A DNA stretch of 64,000 nt from UBA3775 sp051877895 (GCA_051877895.1 JBJEJI010000089.1:1-64000); one strand, 5' to 3'; numbered from the stretch's first letter, positions 52,553 to 61,504 are shown. The notes: generated by a model from the letters alone, not told the origin. Numbers and translations are program-made.

Positions 52553-53495
52553 TTTGAAGAATCCAAAAATCAAAAACGGCAATTCAAAAAATAAAACACG
52601 GATAACTAAAATCTGCAAGGCTCTTCTCTTCCCGCACATGGCAATACTTTTAGTTTTACTTCCGGTTGCCACTGTAATGCTCATATATTCAATGACATTT
52701 ATGGGCACAGAGTCGTTAATTGCCTATATTTCCTACGGACTTTCCGCCTATACCTTTACCATATGGTGTGCCAGAATTCCGTGGCTGATTTCTTTTCTTA
52801 AAAAAATCAAGGAAGAAAACAAATATGCACAAAAATGGCTCACGGACAGACACCTTAGAATAAACGTATCGCTGTACGGCTCATTAATGTGGAATACGGC
52901 ATATGCAGTGTTCCAGCTGGGACTGGGCTTATGGCATCATACGTTCTGGTTTTATTCCCTGGCAGCGTATTATCTGTGTCTTGCGGTTATGCGGTTCTTC
53001 CTCGTTCGCCACACAAGAAGGTATAAACCGGGGGAACAGCTTAGGGAGGAACTAATCAGATACCGTAGCTGCGGTATTGTATTTCTGATAATGAACCTGG
53101 CATTGTCTGTAATAATATTCTTTATGGCTTATGGGAACAGAACATTCAGCCATCATGAAATAACAACTATTACAATGGCTGCCTACACCTTCGGAACATT
53201 TACAATGGCTATTGTCAATGTTATAAAATACAGAAAAATCGGCAGCCCGGTATATTCTGCCTCCAAAACAATAAACCTTGCAGCCGCCTGTGTTTCAATG
53301 ATTACTCTTGAATCCACAATGATCACTACATTTAACGACGGCACCATGAGTCTCACTGCCCGACGCATTATGCTGGGAGTAACCGGTGGCGTTATATCCC
53401 TGTTTATTATCGGAATGGCTGTATATATGATTATACAAAGCAGCAAAAAATTATCACTACTTAAATCAACGAAGGAGCAGATTGATGGACAATAA
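52539..53495 (+). CDS. Polytopic membrane protein of unknown function
   Basis: The 318-residue protein has a basic N-terminus and about six or seven hydrophobic helices ('MAILLVLLPVATVMLIYSMTFM', 'WLISFLKKI', 'GIVFLIMNLALSVIIFFMAYG', 'GVTGGVISLFIIGMAVYMI', in parts). It overlaps the kinase gene end. I do not recognise the family. The start is unsure: GTG 52530, ATG 52539 and TTG 52554 are all open, and none has a strong ribosome site, which suggests coupling to the kinase. The stop overlaps the next start by 11 bases. Confidence 0.75.
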   Translation: MQSSNLKNPKIKNGNSKNKTRITKICKALLFPHMAILLVLLPVATVMLIYSMTFMGTESLIAYISYGLSAYTFTIWCARIPWLISFLKKIKEENKYAQKWLTDRHLRINVSLYGSLMWNTAYAVFQLGLGLWHHTFWFYSLAAYYLCLAVMRFFLVRHTRRYKPGEQLREELIRYRSCGIVFLIMNLALSVIIFFMAYGNRTFSHHEITTITMAAYTFGTFTMAIVNVIKYRKIGSPVYSASKTINLAAACVSMITLESTMITTFNDGTMSLTARRIMLGVTGGVISLFIIGMAVYMIIQSSKKLSLLKSTKEQIDGQ

Positions 53496-53886
53496 AGAAC
53501 AGGAAACATTTAAGTATACTTACTCTGCAAAGCAGCAGGAAGAAATAAAAGAAATAAGGAAAAAATATGCCCCGGTCGAAGAAAACAAGCTGGAGCAGCT
53601 GCGCCGCTTAGATGAAAGTGTTACCAAAAAAGCCACTGTCCGCGCACTGGTTTTAGGTATTATAGGCGCACTGATTTTAGGTCTGGGTATGAGTCTTGCA
53701 ATATCGGATTTTCCGGATGTTCTGGGACTTTCCTACCACCCTGCCATGATAATTGGAATTATTATCGGACTTGTAGGCCTGGTCATGGTCGGCTGTGCAT
53801 ATCCGCTTTACATGCGTACATTAAAAGCAGAACGCGAAAGAATCGCCCCGGAAATCCTCAAATTAACCGATGAACTGATGAAATAA
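53485..53886 (+). CDS. Small two-helix membrane protein, paralogue B
   Basis: The 133-residue protein has a charged coiled-coil-like N-terminus ('KQQEEIKEIRKKYAPVEENK', in part), two membrane helices ('ALVLGIIGALILGLGMSLAI', 'IIGIIIGLVGLVMVGCAYPL') and a charged C-terminus. It is a paralogue of the protein at 50297. The start has GGAG eight bases upstream and overlaps the previous gene, so this is the last gene of the regulator-kinase operon. The function is unknown. Confidence 0.78.
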   Translation: MDNKEQETFKYTYSAKQQEEIKEIRKKYAPVEENKLEQLRRLDESVTKKATVRALVLGIIGALILGLGMSLAISDFPDVLGLSYHPAMIIGIIIGLVGLVMVGCAYPLYMRTLKAERERIAPEILKLTDELMK

Positions 53887-53962
53887 CATGGCTGATTTTA
53901 CTTTTTCATTGGATATAAGGTAATGGTAAATTAAAATTATTATTTGTTAAGCTTCCCAAAAA

Positions 53963-53996
53963 TAAAAAAGACAGCGGCGTAAGAAATTACGCCGCT
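53963..53996 (-). terminator. Terminator of the alpha/beta hydrolase gene
   Basis: AGCGGCGTAA (53973-53982) pairs perfectly with TTACGCCGCT (53987-53996), loop of four. On the minus strand it is followed by a T-rich tract (CTTTTTTATTTTT). It lies 17 bases past the hydrolase stop. Confidence 0.8.
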
Positions 53997-54012
53997 GGAA
54001 TGCCTTATAATC

Positions 54013-54774
54013 TTATAAAATGTTATCCGCAAAAAACTCACATACCTGTTTCACCAGCTTAATCCTTGCCAGTGAAGACAGACCATGTCCTTCGTTTTCA
54101 AAAATGTGCAACTCTGATTCCGGCATGCTTGCTGCCACTCTTTCTGAATAGCTGAGAGGCACCAGCCCATCCCGGTCTCCGTGTACAATAAAAACAGGTT
54201 TTTCAAAGCGTTTAATCCGTTCAAACACATCATAATCAGGAAGCCCTTTAAAGAATTTATCGGACAACGTCATGCCCATAAGATCAAATGTAGGTGAAAG
54301 CACTCCTTCACTGCACCGTTTTTTCCAGTCATCCGGAATACAAAACGCAGGATATAAAAGAAATAGGGCAGAATAAGCCTGTGGATTTTCCGCTGCTGTT
54401 AAAGCAGATACAAAACCTCCCTGACTTTCTCCATATAAACCGATTTTGCTGCTGTCTGTATCTTCAAGGCCTGCAATGAGTTTCGTTACCGCTTTCAAGT
54501 CGGCAATCTCAGTCTGTATACTCATTTCCAACGAACTGCCGCTGCTTTTTGATCTTACGGAACCACCGCAATAATCAAAAGAATATGCAAGGATTCCTTC
54601 TCTGGCAAGCATCATTGCCACATCCTCCACATCTTCATGGGAGGAATTATATCCATGACTTAAAATCACTGCCGGTAATCTTCCGGTTTTATTTTTTGGA
54701 ACAAAAAGTTTTCCGAAAATATTCTTTTCTTCTGTGGAAACTCCAAGTTCCTTTACCTCAATTTCGTAATGCAT
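54013..54774 (-). CDS. Alpha/beta hydrolase (esterase-like)
   Basis: The 253-residue protein shows the oxyanion region 'AVILSHGYNSSHEDVED', the nucleophile elbow 'GLYGESQGGFVSAL' (Ser), the Asp in 'FIVHGDRDGLVPLSY' and the His in 'FENEGHGLSSLA'. There is no signal peptide, so it acts in the cytoplasm. The closest type is the cinnamoyl or feruloyl esterase-like hydrolase, but the substrate is unknown. The start has AAGGGG upstream. It faces the two-component operon and ends in a clear terminator. Confidence 0.88.
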   Translation of the reverse strand: MHYEIEVKELGVSTEEKNIFGKLFVPKNKTGRLPAVILSHGYNSSHEDVEDVAMMLAREGILAYSFDYCGGSVRSKSSGSSLEMSIQTEIADLKAVTKLIAGLEDTDSSKIGLYGESQGGFVSALTAAENPQAYSALFLLYPAFCIPDDWKKRCSEGVLSPTFDLMGMTLSDKFFKGLPDYDVFERIKRFEKPVFIVHGDRDGLVPLSYSERVAASMPESELHIFENEGHGLSSLARIKLVKQVCEFFADNIL

Positions 54775-54859
54775 ACAACCCCTTACTTTTCTGTCATAAT
54801 TATAATGTACTAATTACTCACTAACTTCACTATCATTACATTATTATGCGTATATTATC

Positions 54860-56110
54860 TTACTGAGCCGTCATCTTTTCATAAACTTCTGTGGCACCAT
54901 TTTTGAAATCATCAAGACTGCCGCAGCCGTCTACTCCGTTCGAGGTCCATGCCATTATACCATTCCAACCGTTATTGTAGCATCCAAGATAACAGTCTGA
55001 ACCGCTCATTTTTTGAGCACCATTAACATCACCGGTCATTCCCGATGCAGGGAACTCACCGATTACACAAGGCTTTGTTCCATCCAGCTTAAATTCCACA
55101 GGAGTTTTATCAAATGGGAAACCGTACCAAGGTGCTTCCCACTCATAATAGTGAGTGGAGTAGAAATCAAGATATGCATTTTCATTTGGATAAAGGGACT
55201 GCAAATATGAATCTGAACCCTTATTTCCGCTGTACTTGTCACTGTTATACTTAACCATACCGAATCCGATGGTTACAAGTATATCACTGTTTTCATGGAT
55301 TGCCGCTGCTTCTTTTGCAAAAAGCTTGCATATATTATCCCATGCAATCTGACCACACTCACTGTTTTCATAAATCCAGTCAGGTTCGTTACAAAGATCA
55401 ATACTCCACAAAGAATTATAATCATCATAACGTTCACAGAACGGAATTACAAAATTTTCAACATAAGAATCAATCAAAGTATCATCCTTAACCATTCTTC
55501 TCCAACTGGCATAGGTTTTATTAGAATCTTTGAAATGATCGAATGACATTAATGTTGCCATAATATAAATGCCGTTTTCTTCAGCAAGTTCAAACAATGT
55601 ATCCAAATCTTCCCAGTACTCTGTGGTTGCGCCGCTTACATAACCATCCTCATCAATAAGCATTCCTACATCACCATTACAAGAAATCCAGATTCTTGTT
55701 GAATTGATTCCGTTTTCATGAAGCTCTGCAAAATGCTCTTCCCAGAAGCCCTCATTAAATTTGCCACCGAAATCGTTCCATTTGTCCCAAGGTGTATTTA
55801 CACCATTCATAAAGAGTGTTTCTCCGTTTACAACAAAATCTGTTCCATCAACAGTAACCTGTCCCGGTATTATGGTTTGTATGGTAGACACATCAACCTT
55901 GTCCGGAATTACCGGCTGTGTTGGTTCAGGAGTTGGCTCCGGTGTATCAGTTGGAGTCTTATCCTGCTCCGGTGTCGGAGTTGCTACTGCTTCAGTAGGC
56001 GTGTTTGTCGGAGCAACGTCTCCATCTTTATCATCTTCCCCACCACAGGCACATAAGCTTATTGTCATGGCTACGGAAAGAATTATTGCACAAACTTTCT
56101 TTAATTTCAT
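54860..56110 (-). CDS. Glycoside hydrolase family 5 lipoprotein (mannanase-like)
   Basis: The 416-residue protein has a lipoprotein signal ('VAMTISLCACGG', lipid on the Cys), then a Thr/Pro/Glu-rich linker (about residues 33-68) and a GH5-type catalytic domain. The acid/base Glu is in 'IDLCNEPDWIYE' and the nucleophile Glu in 'CVIGEFPASGM'. 'NGINSTRIWISCNGD' and 'DFYSTHYYEWEAPW' also fit. It would cut a beta-glycan such as mannan at the cell surface. The start follows AAGGAG. No further carbohydrate genes lie next to it. Confidence 0.85.
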   Translation of the reverse strand: MKLKKVCAIILSVAMTISLCACGGEDDKDGDVAPTNTPTEAVATPTPEQDKTPTDTPEPTPEPTQPVIPDKVDVSTIQTIIPGQVTVDGTDFVVNGETLFMNGVNTPWDKWNDFGGKFNEGFWEEHFAELHENGINSTRIWISCNGDVGMLIDEDGYVSGATTEYWEDLDTLFELAEENGIYIMATLMSFDHFKDSNKTYASWRRMVKDDTLIDSYVENFVIPFCERYDDYNSLWSIDLCNEPDWIYENSECGQIAWDNICKLFAKEAAAIHENSDILVTIGFGMVKYNSDKYSGNKGSDSYLQSLYPNENAYLDFYSTHYYEWEAPWYGFPFDKTPVEFKLDGTKPCVIGEFPASGMTGDVNGAQKMSGSDCYLGCYNNGWNGIMAWTSNGVDGCGSLDDFKNGATEVYEKMTAQ

Positions 56111-56263
56111 GTTTCTCGTTCTCCTTTTCTTTCAGTTTTCTTTCTAAAATTCTTCCTTGTACTCATATTATGAATAATTGTATCTTTTTCTCCGGAAAAA
56201 TTTAGAAAAGTATACTGTCTGATTAAGATTATAGTTTCTGTAAATCACTCTGTCAATCAAGAA

Positions 56264-58228
56264 TCACTTGTAATCAAAACTCGCAAACGCTACGCTTTTT
56301 ATATACTCCACTATCATATCCGCATTTTCCTCTATACCCGTGGAGGAATCTACCATAAGCTCATAATATCTTTCATCGCCCCAGGTGTTGCCGGAAATAT
56401 GCTTATAATATGATGCTCTTGCCTTGTCGGAGTGGCGTATGTTTCGTTTTGCTTCCGACAGTGTATCCCCATAAACCTCTATTATTCTGCTGATACGGAA
56501 GTCCTTCGGGGCATGGACAAAAATACGTACCAGCTGATCATAGTCTTTAAGAACATAATCCGCTGCCCTGCCTACTATGACGCAGCTTCCATTATCCGCA
56601 ATTTTTCTGATAATCTGCTCCTGGGCTACAACTGCCTGACGCACAACCTCGCTGCTCAGATAAAGAGACTGCAGAATTTCCGGTGAATTTTTATTAATAT
56701 CAGAAATAAACTCCCGGTCCAGACCACTTTCATGCGCAGCCAGGGCAATCATTTCCTTATAATAGAATGGTATTCCAAGCTTTTTCGCTACCAGCTTGCC
56801 AATCTGCTTGCCGGATGAACCGTGTTCTCTGGCTATTGTGATAATGACACCGGGCTTGGATGGCTTTAATGCTATAGCATCTCCATCGTCTGCACGCACT
56901 GGCTTTGGCTCCCTGACATATTCCTTCTTCAGGAACTGACAGTAGAAAATAACACCTACAATACTGGTGATAGTATCTGTAACAGGGAAGGTCATCCAGA
57001 ACCAGTTCAGACCAAAACGTGAAAATATATATCCCAATGGTACGAACAACACCACTGTACGCACAATTGTCAGCATAGAGCTTTTTAAACTGGAACCCAC
57101 TGCCTGAAAGAAAACAGGAAATGTAAGTGAGGTTACCAATGGGAAAAAGCTTATACCGGTGAAACAAAATGCTACCCGACCAATCTCAATAACAAGAGGA
57201 TCAGAGGTGAAAACTCGGAGCATCTGCTCCGGAATGGTAACAAAACACAGGGTCCCCACTGCCATCAGTGCCCATCCGAATATTACGGAAGTGGACAAGG
57301 TCTTTTTGCAACGCTCCACTTTTCTTGTGGCATAGTTATAACTGATGACCGGCACGATACAGGTCTGCATGGAACCCAGTGGAATGAAGAAAATGGACTG
57401 CCATTTATAATAAAGTCCAAGAACCGTCACTGCCGCATCGGAGAAGGTGGCAAGAATCATGTTTAAACCAAATATGTAAAAGGTATATGCGGACTGCATT
57501 AAAATATTTGGTATACCCATTCGGAATATGGATTTTACATGATGTGGAAACACTTTTAATGGCGGAGACTTTCTGAAGCCCTTTTTCATGACCATAAGGG
57601 CTGCAACAAACTGTCCTGCTACTGTGGAAACGGCTGCCCCCGCAATTCCCATCTTTGGAAAGAAGAACATTCCAAAAATCAACAGTGGATCAAGAACGAT
57701 ATTTGTTACTGCACCTGCCACCTGGGCAGCCATTGGTGTTTTCATATCCCCGTTTGCCTGCAGAACCTTTGTCCAGATGCTCTCTAAAAACAATCCAAAG
57801 CTGAACAGACACACAATGCGTCCGTAGGTAATGACATCTTTTATAATTCCCGGGTCATTGGTGGACATTCTGGCGAAAGCTGGCATGAAACACCAGCAAA
57901 TGCCTGCAAACAGCAGCCACATTGCAACTGCCAAAGGGGTGCCGATACCTGCATATTCCTCGGATTCTTCCTTTTGTCCCAACCCCAGCTTCGCTGCCAT
58001 GACAGTATTGATGCCCACGCCGGTACCAACCGCGAGGGCTATCATTAAAAGCTGTAATGGGTAAACAATTGACAGAGCTGTCAGACCTGATTCTGAGTAT
58101 CTGCCCACAAAAAGGCTGTCTATAATATTGTACAAAGCCTGGATTAATTGTGCTAACATAACCGGCGGCGCCAGTTTAAACAGTATTTTACTGATTTTTT
58201 CCCTTCCGAACATATGAGTATTTTCCAT
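56264..58228 (-). CDS. MATE transporter fused to a C-terminal cytidylate-kinase-like domain
   Basis: Residues 1-445 form a MATE transporter with twelve helices ('LAPPVMLAQLIQALYNIIDS', 'AVGTGVGINTVMAAKLGLG', 'PLGSMQTCIVPVISYNYATR'). The frame runs on, through a short linker, into about 200 residues (about 455-654) of a cytidylate-kinase-like domain. That part has a P-loop-like 'ITIAREHGSSGKQIGKLVAKKLG', 'YYKEMIALAAHESG', 'GSCVIVGRAADYVL' and 'IRHSDKARASYYKHIS'. The kinase part would lie in the cytosol. The substrate is unknown for both parts. The start has AGGAG twelve bases upstream; a promoter is at 58270-58298. A dispersed repeat lies inside the last codons. Confidence 0.9.
   Translation of the reverse strand: MENTHMFGREKISKILFKLAPPVMLAQLIQALYNIIDSLFVGRYSESGLTALSIVYPLQLLMIALAVGTGVGINTVMAAKLGLGQKEESEEYAGIGTPLAVAMWLLFAGICWCFMPAFARMSTNDPGIIKDVITYGRIVCLFSFGLFLESIWTKVLQANGDMKTPMAAQVAGAVTNIVLDPLLIFGMFFFPKMGIAGAAVSTVAGQFVAALMVMKKGFRKSPPLKVFPHHVKSIFRMGIPNILMQSAYTFYIFGLNMILATFSDAAVTVLGLYYKWQSIFFIPLGSMQTCIVPVISYNYATRKVERCKKTLSTSVIFGWALMAVGTLCFVTIPEQMLRVFTSDPLVIEIGRVAFCFTGISFFPLVTSLTFPVFFQAVGSSLKSSMLTIVRTVVLFVPLGYIFSRFGLNWFWMTFPVTDTITSIVGVIFYCQFLKKEYVREPKPVRADDGDAIALKPSKPGVIITIAREHGSSGKQIGKLVAKKLGIPFYYKEMIALAAHESGLDREFISDINKNSPEILQSLYLSSEVVRQAVVAQEQIIRKIADNGSCVIVGRAADYVLKDYDQLVRIFVHAPKDFRISRIIEVYGDTLSEAKRNIRHSDKARASYYKHISGNTWGDERYYELMVDSSTGIEENADMIVEYIKSVAFASFDYK
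56283..56301. repeat. Dispersed short repeat, copy 3, inside the fusion gene end
   Basis: GCAAACGCTACGCTTTTTA differs from copies 1 and 2 by one base in its first 18. It encodes part of the last ten residues of the MATE-kinase protein. Confidence 0.45.
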
Positions 58229-58269
58229 ATTAGTGCACTACTCCTATCCCTATGTGCATTATAATGGAC

Positions 58270-58298
58270 ATTATACTCGCCTTGTATATAAGAATCAA
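58270..58298 (-). promoter_or_regulatory. Promoter of the MATE-kinase fusion gene
   Basis: TTGATT (58293-58298) and TATAAT (58270-58275) are exactly 17 bases apart on the minus strand, about 42 bases before the start. Confidence 0.65.
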
Positions 58299-58331
58299 GT
58301 GCCTAATGGGAAATTTTGTTATTTTCGGAGA

Positions 58332-59024
58332 TTACTTATCACTCATTTGTTCAGCAAGTTTCTTTCTTTGTCTTCTTTCATGAGCAAGATTCTCCTGAAT
58401 GACTTCCATTCTTTTATAAATGTCTGCAATGGCTTCCTGTTCATTCTTTGGTCGCTCCCGCATTTCTTGTGCATTTCTAGCAGCTATATCCTTTGCAAAA
58501 AGTTTTCCAAATGCCCATCTCACAAAAGGTTGAATGAAGAATATTTGAGAAAAGAAGGCAAAGGGGAAATTAAAACAGATTAACTTTAGCCAATTTGCAA
58601 GAAGCGTGAAAATATTAAATCCTGCATAGTATGGATAATACATCCAGGCAGCTAAAAAGCTCATTAGCGGACACATAATGAGTACTGTACAACTAATGAT
58701 AACTGTTTCAAATATCATAGGGTGATTATTCATTGGATCAAACATCTTACATGCCATTTTAAACGACATTGGGCTTCCAATCACACATTCAAGTATGTAT
58801 GCGCAGCAAAATTCTATAACTACCACTGCCCATATTGGAAGCATATTGCCAAATAAATACACACCACCTTGAGTGTTAATTGCATGAAGTACACTATCTG
58901 CATTGTTTATCTGCATCAAAGTGTTTCCATTGACAACATAAAGACTGTAAAATACATATCCATGTACGGTTACTAATACTGTGAGAAAGGCAAATACCAT
59001 TCTCTGAAATTGGTTTTTTGGCAT
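58332..59024 (-). CDS. DUF2798-like membrane protein
   Basis: The 230-residue protein has four to five hydrophobic helices and a charged, possibly coiled-coil C-terminus ('IYKRMEVIQENLAHERRQRK'). Its N-terminus 'MPKNQFQRMVFAFLTVLVTV' and the repeated 'PMSFKMACKMFDPMNNHPMI' match what I know of DUF2798 proteins. The function is unknown. I chose ATG 59024 because GGAG lies about eight bases before it; the longer frame to 59099 lacks one. It is followed by the MATE-kinase gene on the same strand with its own promoter between. Confidence 0.72.
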   Translation of the reverse strand: MPKNQFQRMVFAFLTVLVTVHGYVFYSLYVVNGNTLMQINNADSVLHAINTQGGVYLFGNMLPIWAVVVIEFCCAYILECVIGSPMSFKMACKMFDPMNNHPMIFETVIISCTVLIMCPLMSFLAAWMYYPYYAGFNIFTLLANWLKLICFNFPFAFFSQIFFIQPFVRWAFGKLFAKDIAARNAQEMRERPKNEQEAIADIYKRMEVIQENLAHERRQRKKLAEQMSDK

Positions 59025-59390
59025 ATTATTTCTCCTTTTTTCAAACAAAAAGACACATATGGGACAATTATAAATCTGACATATCTTAATAAAATACATA
59101 TTTACCGTGATCAGATTTACGTGTTGTACACCACATGTGTCGTTTATGTTCGTTATTTATTTCTAAAATATTTTAACAAATTTTAACAATAAATGTAAGT
59201 AAAAAAATTATACTACAAACCTTGCCGTTACTGTCAAGTAATCGTTGGCAGCTTTTTTCCACACAGATTTATTTGACGTCACAAGTCAGTTCAGGTACAA
59301 GTCTCGTGACCGCTGCGTTTTCTACTCCTCGCACGCACCTTTTTGCTCCGGTTCCTGCGCAAACTCGCCTCTTCGAGGCTAAAACATGCA
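59025..59390. other. Gene-free stretch before the tandem repeat
   Basis: This 366-base stretch contains the AT-rich upstream region of the DUF2798-like gene (with TTTTAACAAA-TTTTAACAAT at about 59170-59190) and then GC-richer sequence with CTCGCCTCTTCGAGGC. An open frame from 59222 runs through the repeat and is not credible. No RNA gene was recognised. Confidence 0.55.
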
Positions 59391-59570
59391 CGGGCTGGCG
59401 CCCTTTAAAATCAATCACTTCGCGAAAGCTACAAGCCCCGCACAACTCAAAGGCCTTCGGCCTTTCTCGTCGCGGGCTGGCGCCCTTTAAAATCCATCAC
59501 TTCGCAAAAGCTACAAGCCTTGCTCAACTCAAAGGCCTTCGGCCTTTTTCGTCGCGGGCTGGCGCCCTAT
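59391..59570. repeat. 82-base tandem direct repeat, 2.2 copies
   Basis: Units start with CGGGCTGGCGCCC at 59391, 59473 and 59555, a period of 82. Each full unit holds CACTTCGC.AAAGCTACAAGCC, and a hairpin AAAGGCCTTCGGCCTTT. Copies differ at a few bases. The composition is GC-richer than the surroundings. Confidence 0.85.
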
Positions 59571-59636
59571 TAAAAAAGAGACAACACGGCTTGTTTGCGA
59601 GTAAACTCGCACAATCCGCATTATCTCTTTTTTAGC
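59571..59636 (-). terminator. Long inverted repeat, probable terminator after tRNA-Arg
   Basis: TAAAAAAGAGA (59571-59583 area) pairs with TCTCTTTTTTA (59624-59634), and inside it TTGCGAGT/ACTCGCA forms a second stem. On the minus strand it ends in a T run, placed about 20 bases after the tRNA 3' end. Confidence 0.65.
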
Positions 59637-59657
59637 AAGGCTTGTAGCTTTCGCGAA

Positions 59658-59729
59658 CGTTCCCAGCGGGAATCGAACCCACAACTAGCGCTTAGGAGGC
59701 GCTTGTTATATCCGTTTAACTATGAGAAC
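59658..59729 (-). tRNA. tRNA-Arg (anticodon CCT)
   Basis: The minus strand folds as a tRNA: acceptor stem GTTCTCA/TGGGAAC (one G-U pair), D arm with GTTAAACGGATATAAC, anticodon stem AGCGC/GCGCT around CTCCTAA with anticodon CCT, and T arm GTGGG-TTCGATT-CCCGC. The discriminator is G and no CCA is encoded. Its 3' side is next to the repeat region, a place where integrative elements often insert. Confidence 0.93.
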
Positions 59730-59872
59730 TTATTGAGTACTTTTACCATACCGAACAATAATACTATAAATGTGAAAAAATATCAACCTGAAGTCTGCAA
59801 GCTAATACAACTTTTCATGTATTAAGTGAACTACATCGGCAATTGAATAACCGAGGATTCCCGCTTATCATC

Positions 59873-60754
59873 CTAAAATTCTATAATTCCCTGCAACCAT
59901 ACAATTCCTCTGAATCGTCGTCCCGGCAAAGGTTCTCCCTCTAAATCCGCCTCATTAACAACTATATCAAAAACAATTCCGTTACATTTTATAGCAAGAA
60001 TATAAACTTTTTCATCCAAAATCGGGTTAATGACACATTCCGATTTTACAATAATTCCAAGTATTTTATAAACCTCAGCTTCTACCCCGTATGGAACAAT
60101 AGATGTTTCAACTATAGAAAACACATCCTCACTTTCCAGTCTCCTGCCAATCTGAGAATATATGTTCATTTCTTCAAGTGTAAGCTTCTCTATTGCTTCC
60201 GCATCTCCGTTTTTTGCATCTTCTACCAGTCTTTCTTTTTCAGTGATTTGATTGGAATTTGTTACTGCTCTAACGCTATATATTGTAGGCAACAGTATTA
60301 TACCCTCACTACATAGCCCGGATATTCTGATTTTTTTGCTTCCATCAGCACTCTTATTTTTCCCTGTTGTAAGCAGAACATAATCAATGGTATTTATTAA
60401 ATTAAAAATCAAAGAAACACCTATTTTATCATTCTCACACATCCCTGAAAATGAGAGATTATCCATTTTCTTTCCAATGCTACACTCTTCTGTCACACTG
60501 GTATATCTGCCCTTAAAATATGGATAGTAGAATATCATATGAAATTTATTAGCACTGTCAACTAGTCCTGCTATTTTTATTCCCACGCCCGGGACAAATT
60601 CAATGCCTAATTCTGCATAGAGCATTTCATCATCATACCAGCATGGAATAACTTTTTTGATTTTAGGTTTTTTAATAATTTCTAAGAGCAGAGTATTCTC
60701 TTTTTCAAAAGAATCAATTTTTTTTAGCCCTATAGATGCTAAAAACCGATGCAT
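59873..60754 (-). CDS. DUF3881-like protein
   Basis: The 293-residue cytosolic protein begins 'MHRFLASIGLKKI', which I associate with DUF3881 of Lachnospiraceae and related clostridia. It contains 'AELGIEFVPGVGIKIAGLVD', 'YYPYFKGRYTSVTEECSIGK', and near the C-terminus 'GEPLPGRRFRGIVWLQGII'. The function is unknown. The start has AAAGGAG nine bases upstream. It follows the DUF4446 gene by five bases, so both are likely in one transcript, beside parAB. Confidence 0.72.
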   Translation of the reverse strand: MHRFLASIGLKKIDSFEKENTLLLEIIKKPKIKKVIPCWYDDEMLYAELGIEFVPGVGIKIAGLVDSANKFHMIFYYPYFKGRYTSVTEECSIGKKMDNLSFSGMCENDKIGVSLIFNLINTIDYVLLTTGKNKSADGSKKIRISGLCSEGIILLPTIYSVRAVTNSNQITEKERLVEDAKNGDAEAIEKLTLEEMNIYSQIGRRLESEDVFSIVETSIVPYGVEAEVYKILGIIVKSECVINPILDEKVYILAIKCNGIVFDIVVNEADLEGEPLPGRRFRGIVWLQGIIEF

Positions 60755-60759
60755 ATGTG

Positions 60760-61278
60760 TTACTCCTTTATTATTTCGGCAACAGGATCATTGTATACCA
60801 AGGCTTCTGCCAATACCCTGCTTTCCTGTTCTGAAAGTTTTGTAAAAGCTTTTCCCTTAATTATTTCCTTTAAATATGTGTAGCAGCCTCCCGTATTATG
60901 CATTGCAGAAAGAATAATACCGTCATTACTTTCTGTTAAAATACAAACAGAAAAAGAAAGTTTTCCGCCAATCCCATCAAATGCATCATATTTCTTAACT
61001 GCAAACTTACAAAATCCTGCTTCCTTTGCCGCTTCTATTGCAGTAAGTCTGTTTTTAATGGTTTCCTCATTTTCAAGAACTTTATCAACCTGATCAAATT
61101 TCTCTTGAAATTTTTCTTCAAGACTTTTACCATTCAAACCCTTCATGTATTTAACATATATTTTGCTCAGTCTGGTTACCTTTCCCAGCAAAACAAAAAC
61201 CAGAACCAAGAGAACAAAAATCAATCCAAGCATACAGATAATCATAACATCTGTATTCAGTCCTAATTTTTCAAGCAT
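60760..61278 (-). CDS. DUF4446 family protein
   Basis: The 172-residue protein has one N-terminal membrane helix (about residues 10-32) and then a coiled-coil-like segment ('LEEKFQEKFDQVDKVLENEE'). A beta-rich part follows, 'FCKFAVKKYDAFDGIGGKLSF', 'DGIILSAMHNTGGCYTYLK', typical of DUF4446. These genes often lie beside parA-parB near oriC; the role is unknown. The start has GGAGG three to four bases upstream. A 226-base gap separates it from parB. Confidence 0.85.
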   Translation of the reverse strand: MLEKLGLNTDVMIICMLGLIFVLLVLVFVLLGKVTRLSKIYVKYMKGLNGKSLEEKFQEKFDQVDKVLENEETIKNRLTAIEAAKEAGFCKFAVKKYDAFDGIGGKLSFSVCILTESNDGIILSAMHNTGGCYTYLKEIIKGKAFTKLSEQESRVLAEALVYNDPVAEIIKE

Positions 61279-61504
61279 TATTTCCTCCGCTTAAATCAAA
61301 ACAACTTTTATTTTTCGTTGTCTTATATTACATATTTCCATCAATCATAATATCTTACAATATTACATCATGCTGTATATATCACATACAATTAATACCA
61401 CATATTGTATGTTTTAGATTCATTACTGCCTTATGCAGCCTCACAGGATTTTATAGAAATTAACATAATAATGAAGATATTTGTATTTTCTCTATCCCTA
61501 CTAA

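Noticed and set aside
59391..59570. Possible CRISPR array
   Set aside because: The repeats are directly adjacent 82-base units without unique spacers, and no cas gene is in the window.
59222..59635. A 137-codon open frame on the plus strand through the tandem repeat
   Set aside because: It is made of the 82-base repeats and hairpins, has no ribosome site and resembles no protein; the repeat explains the open frame.
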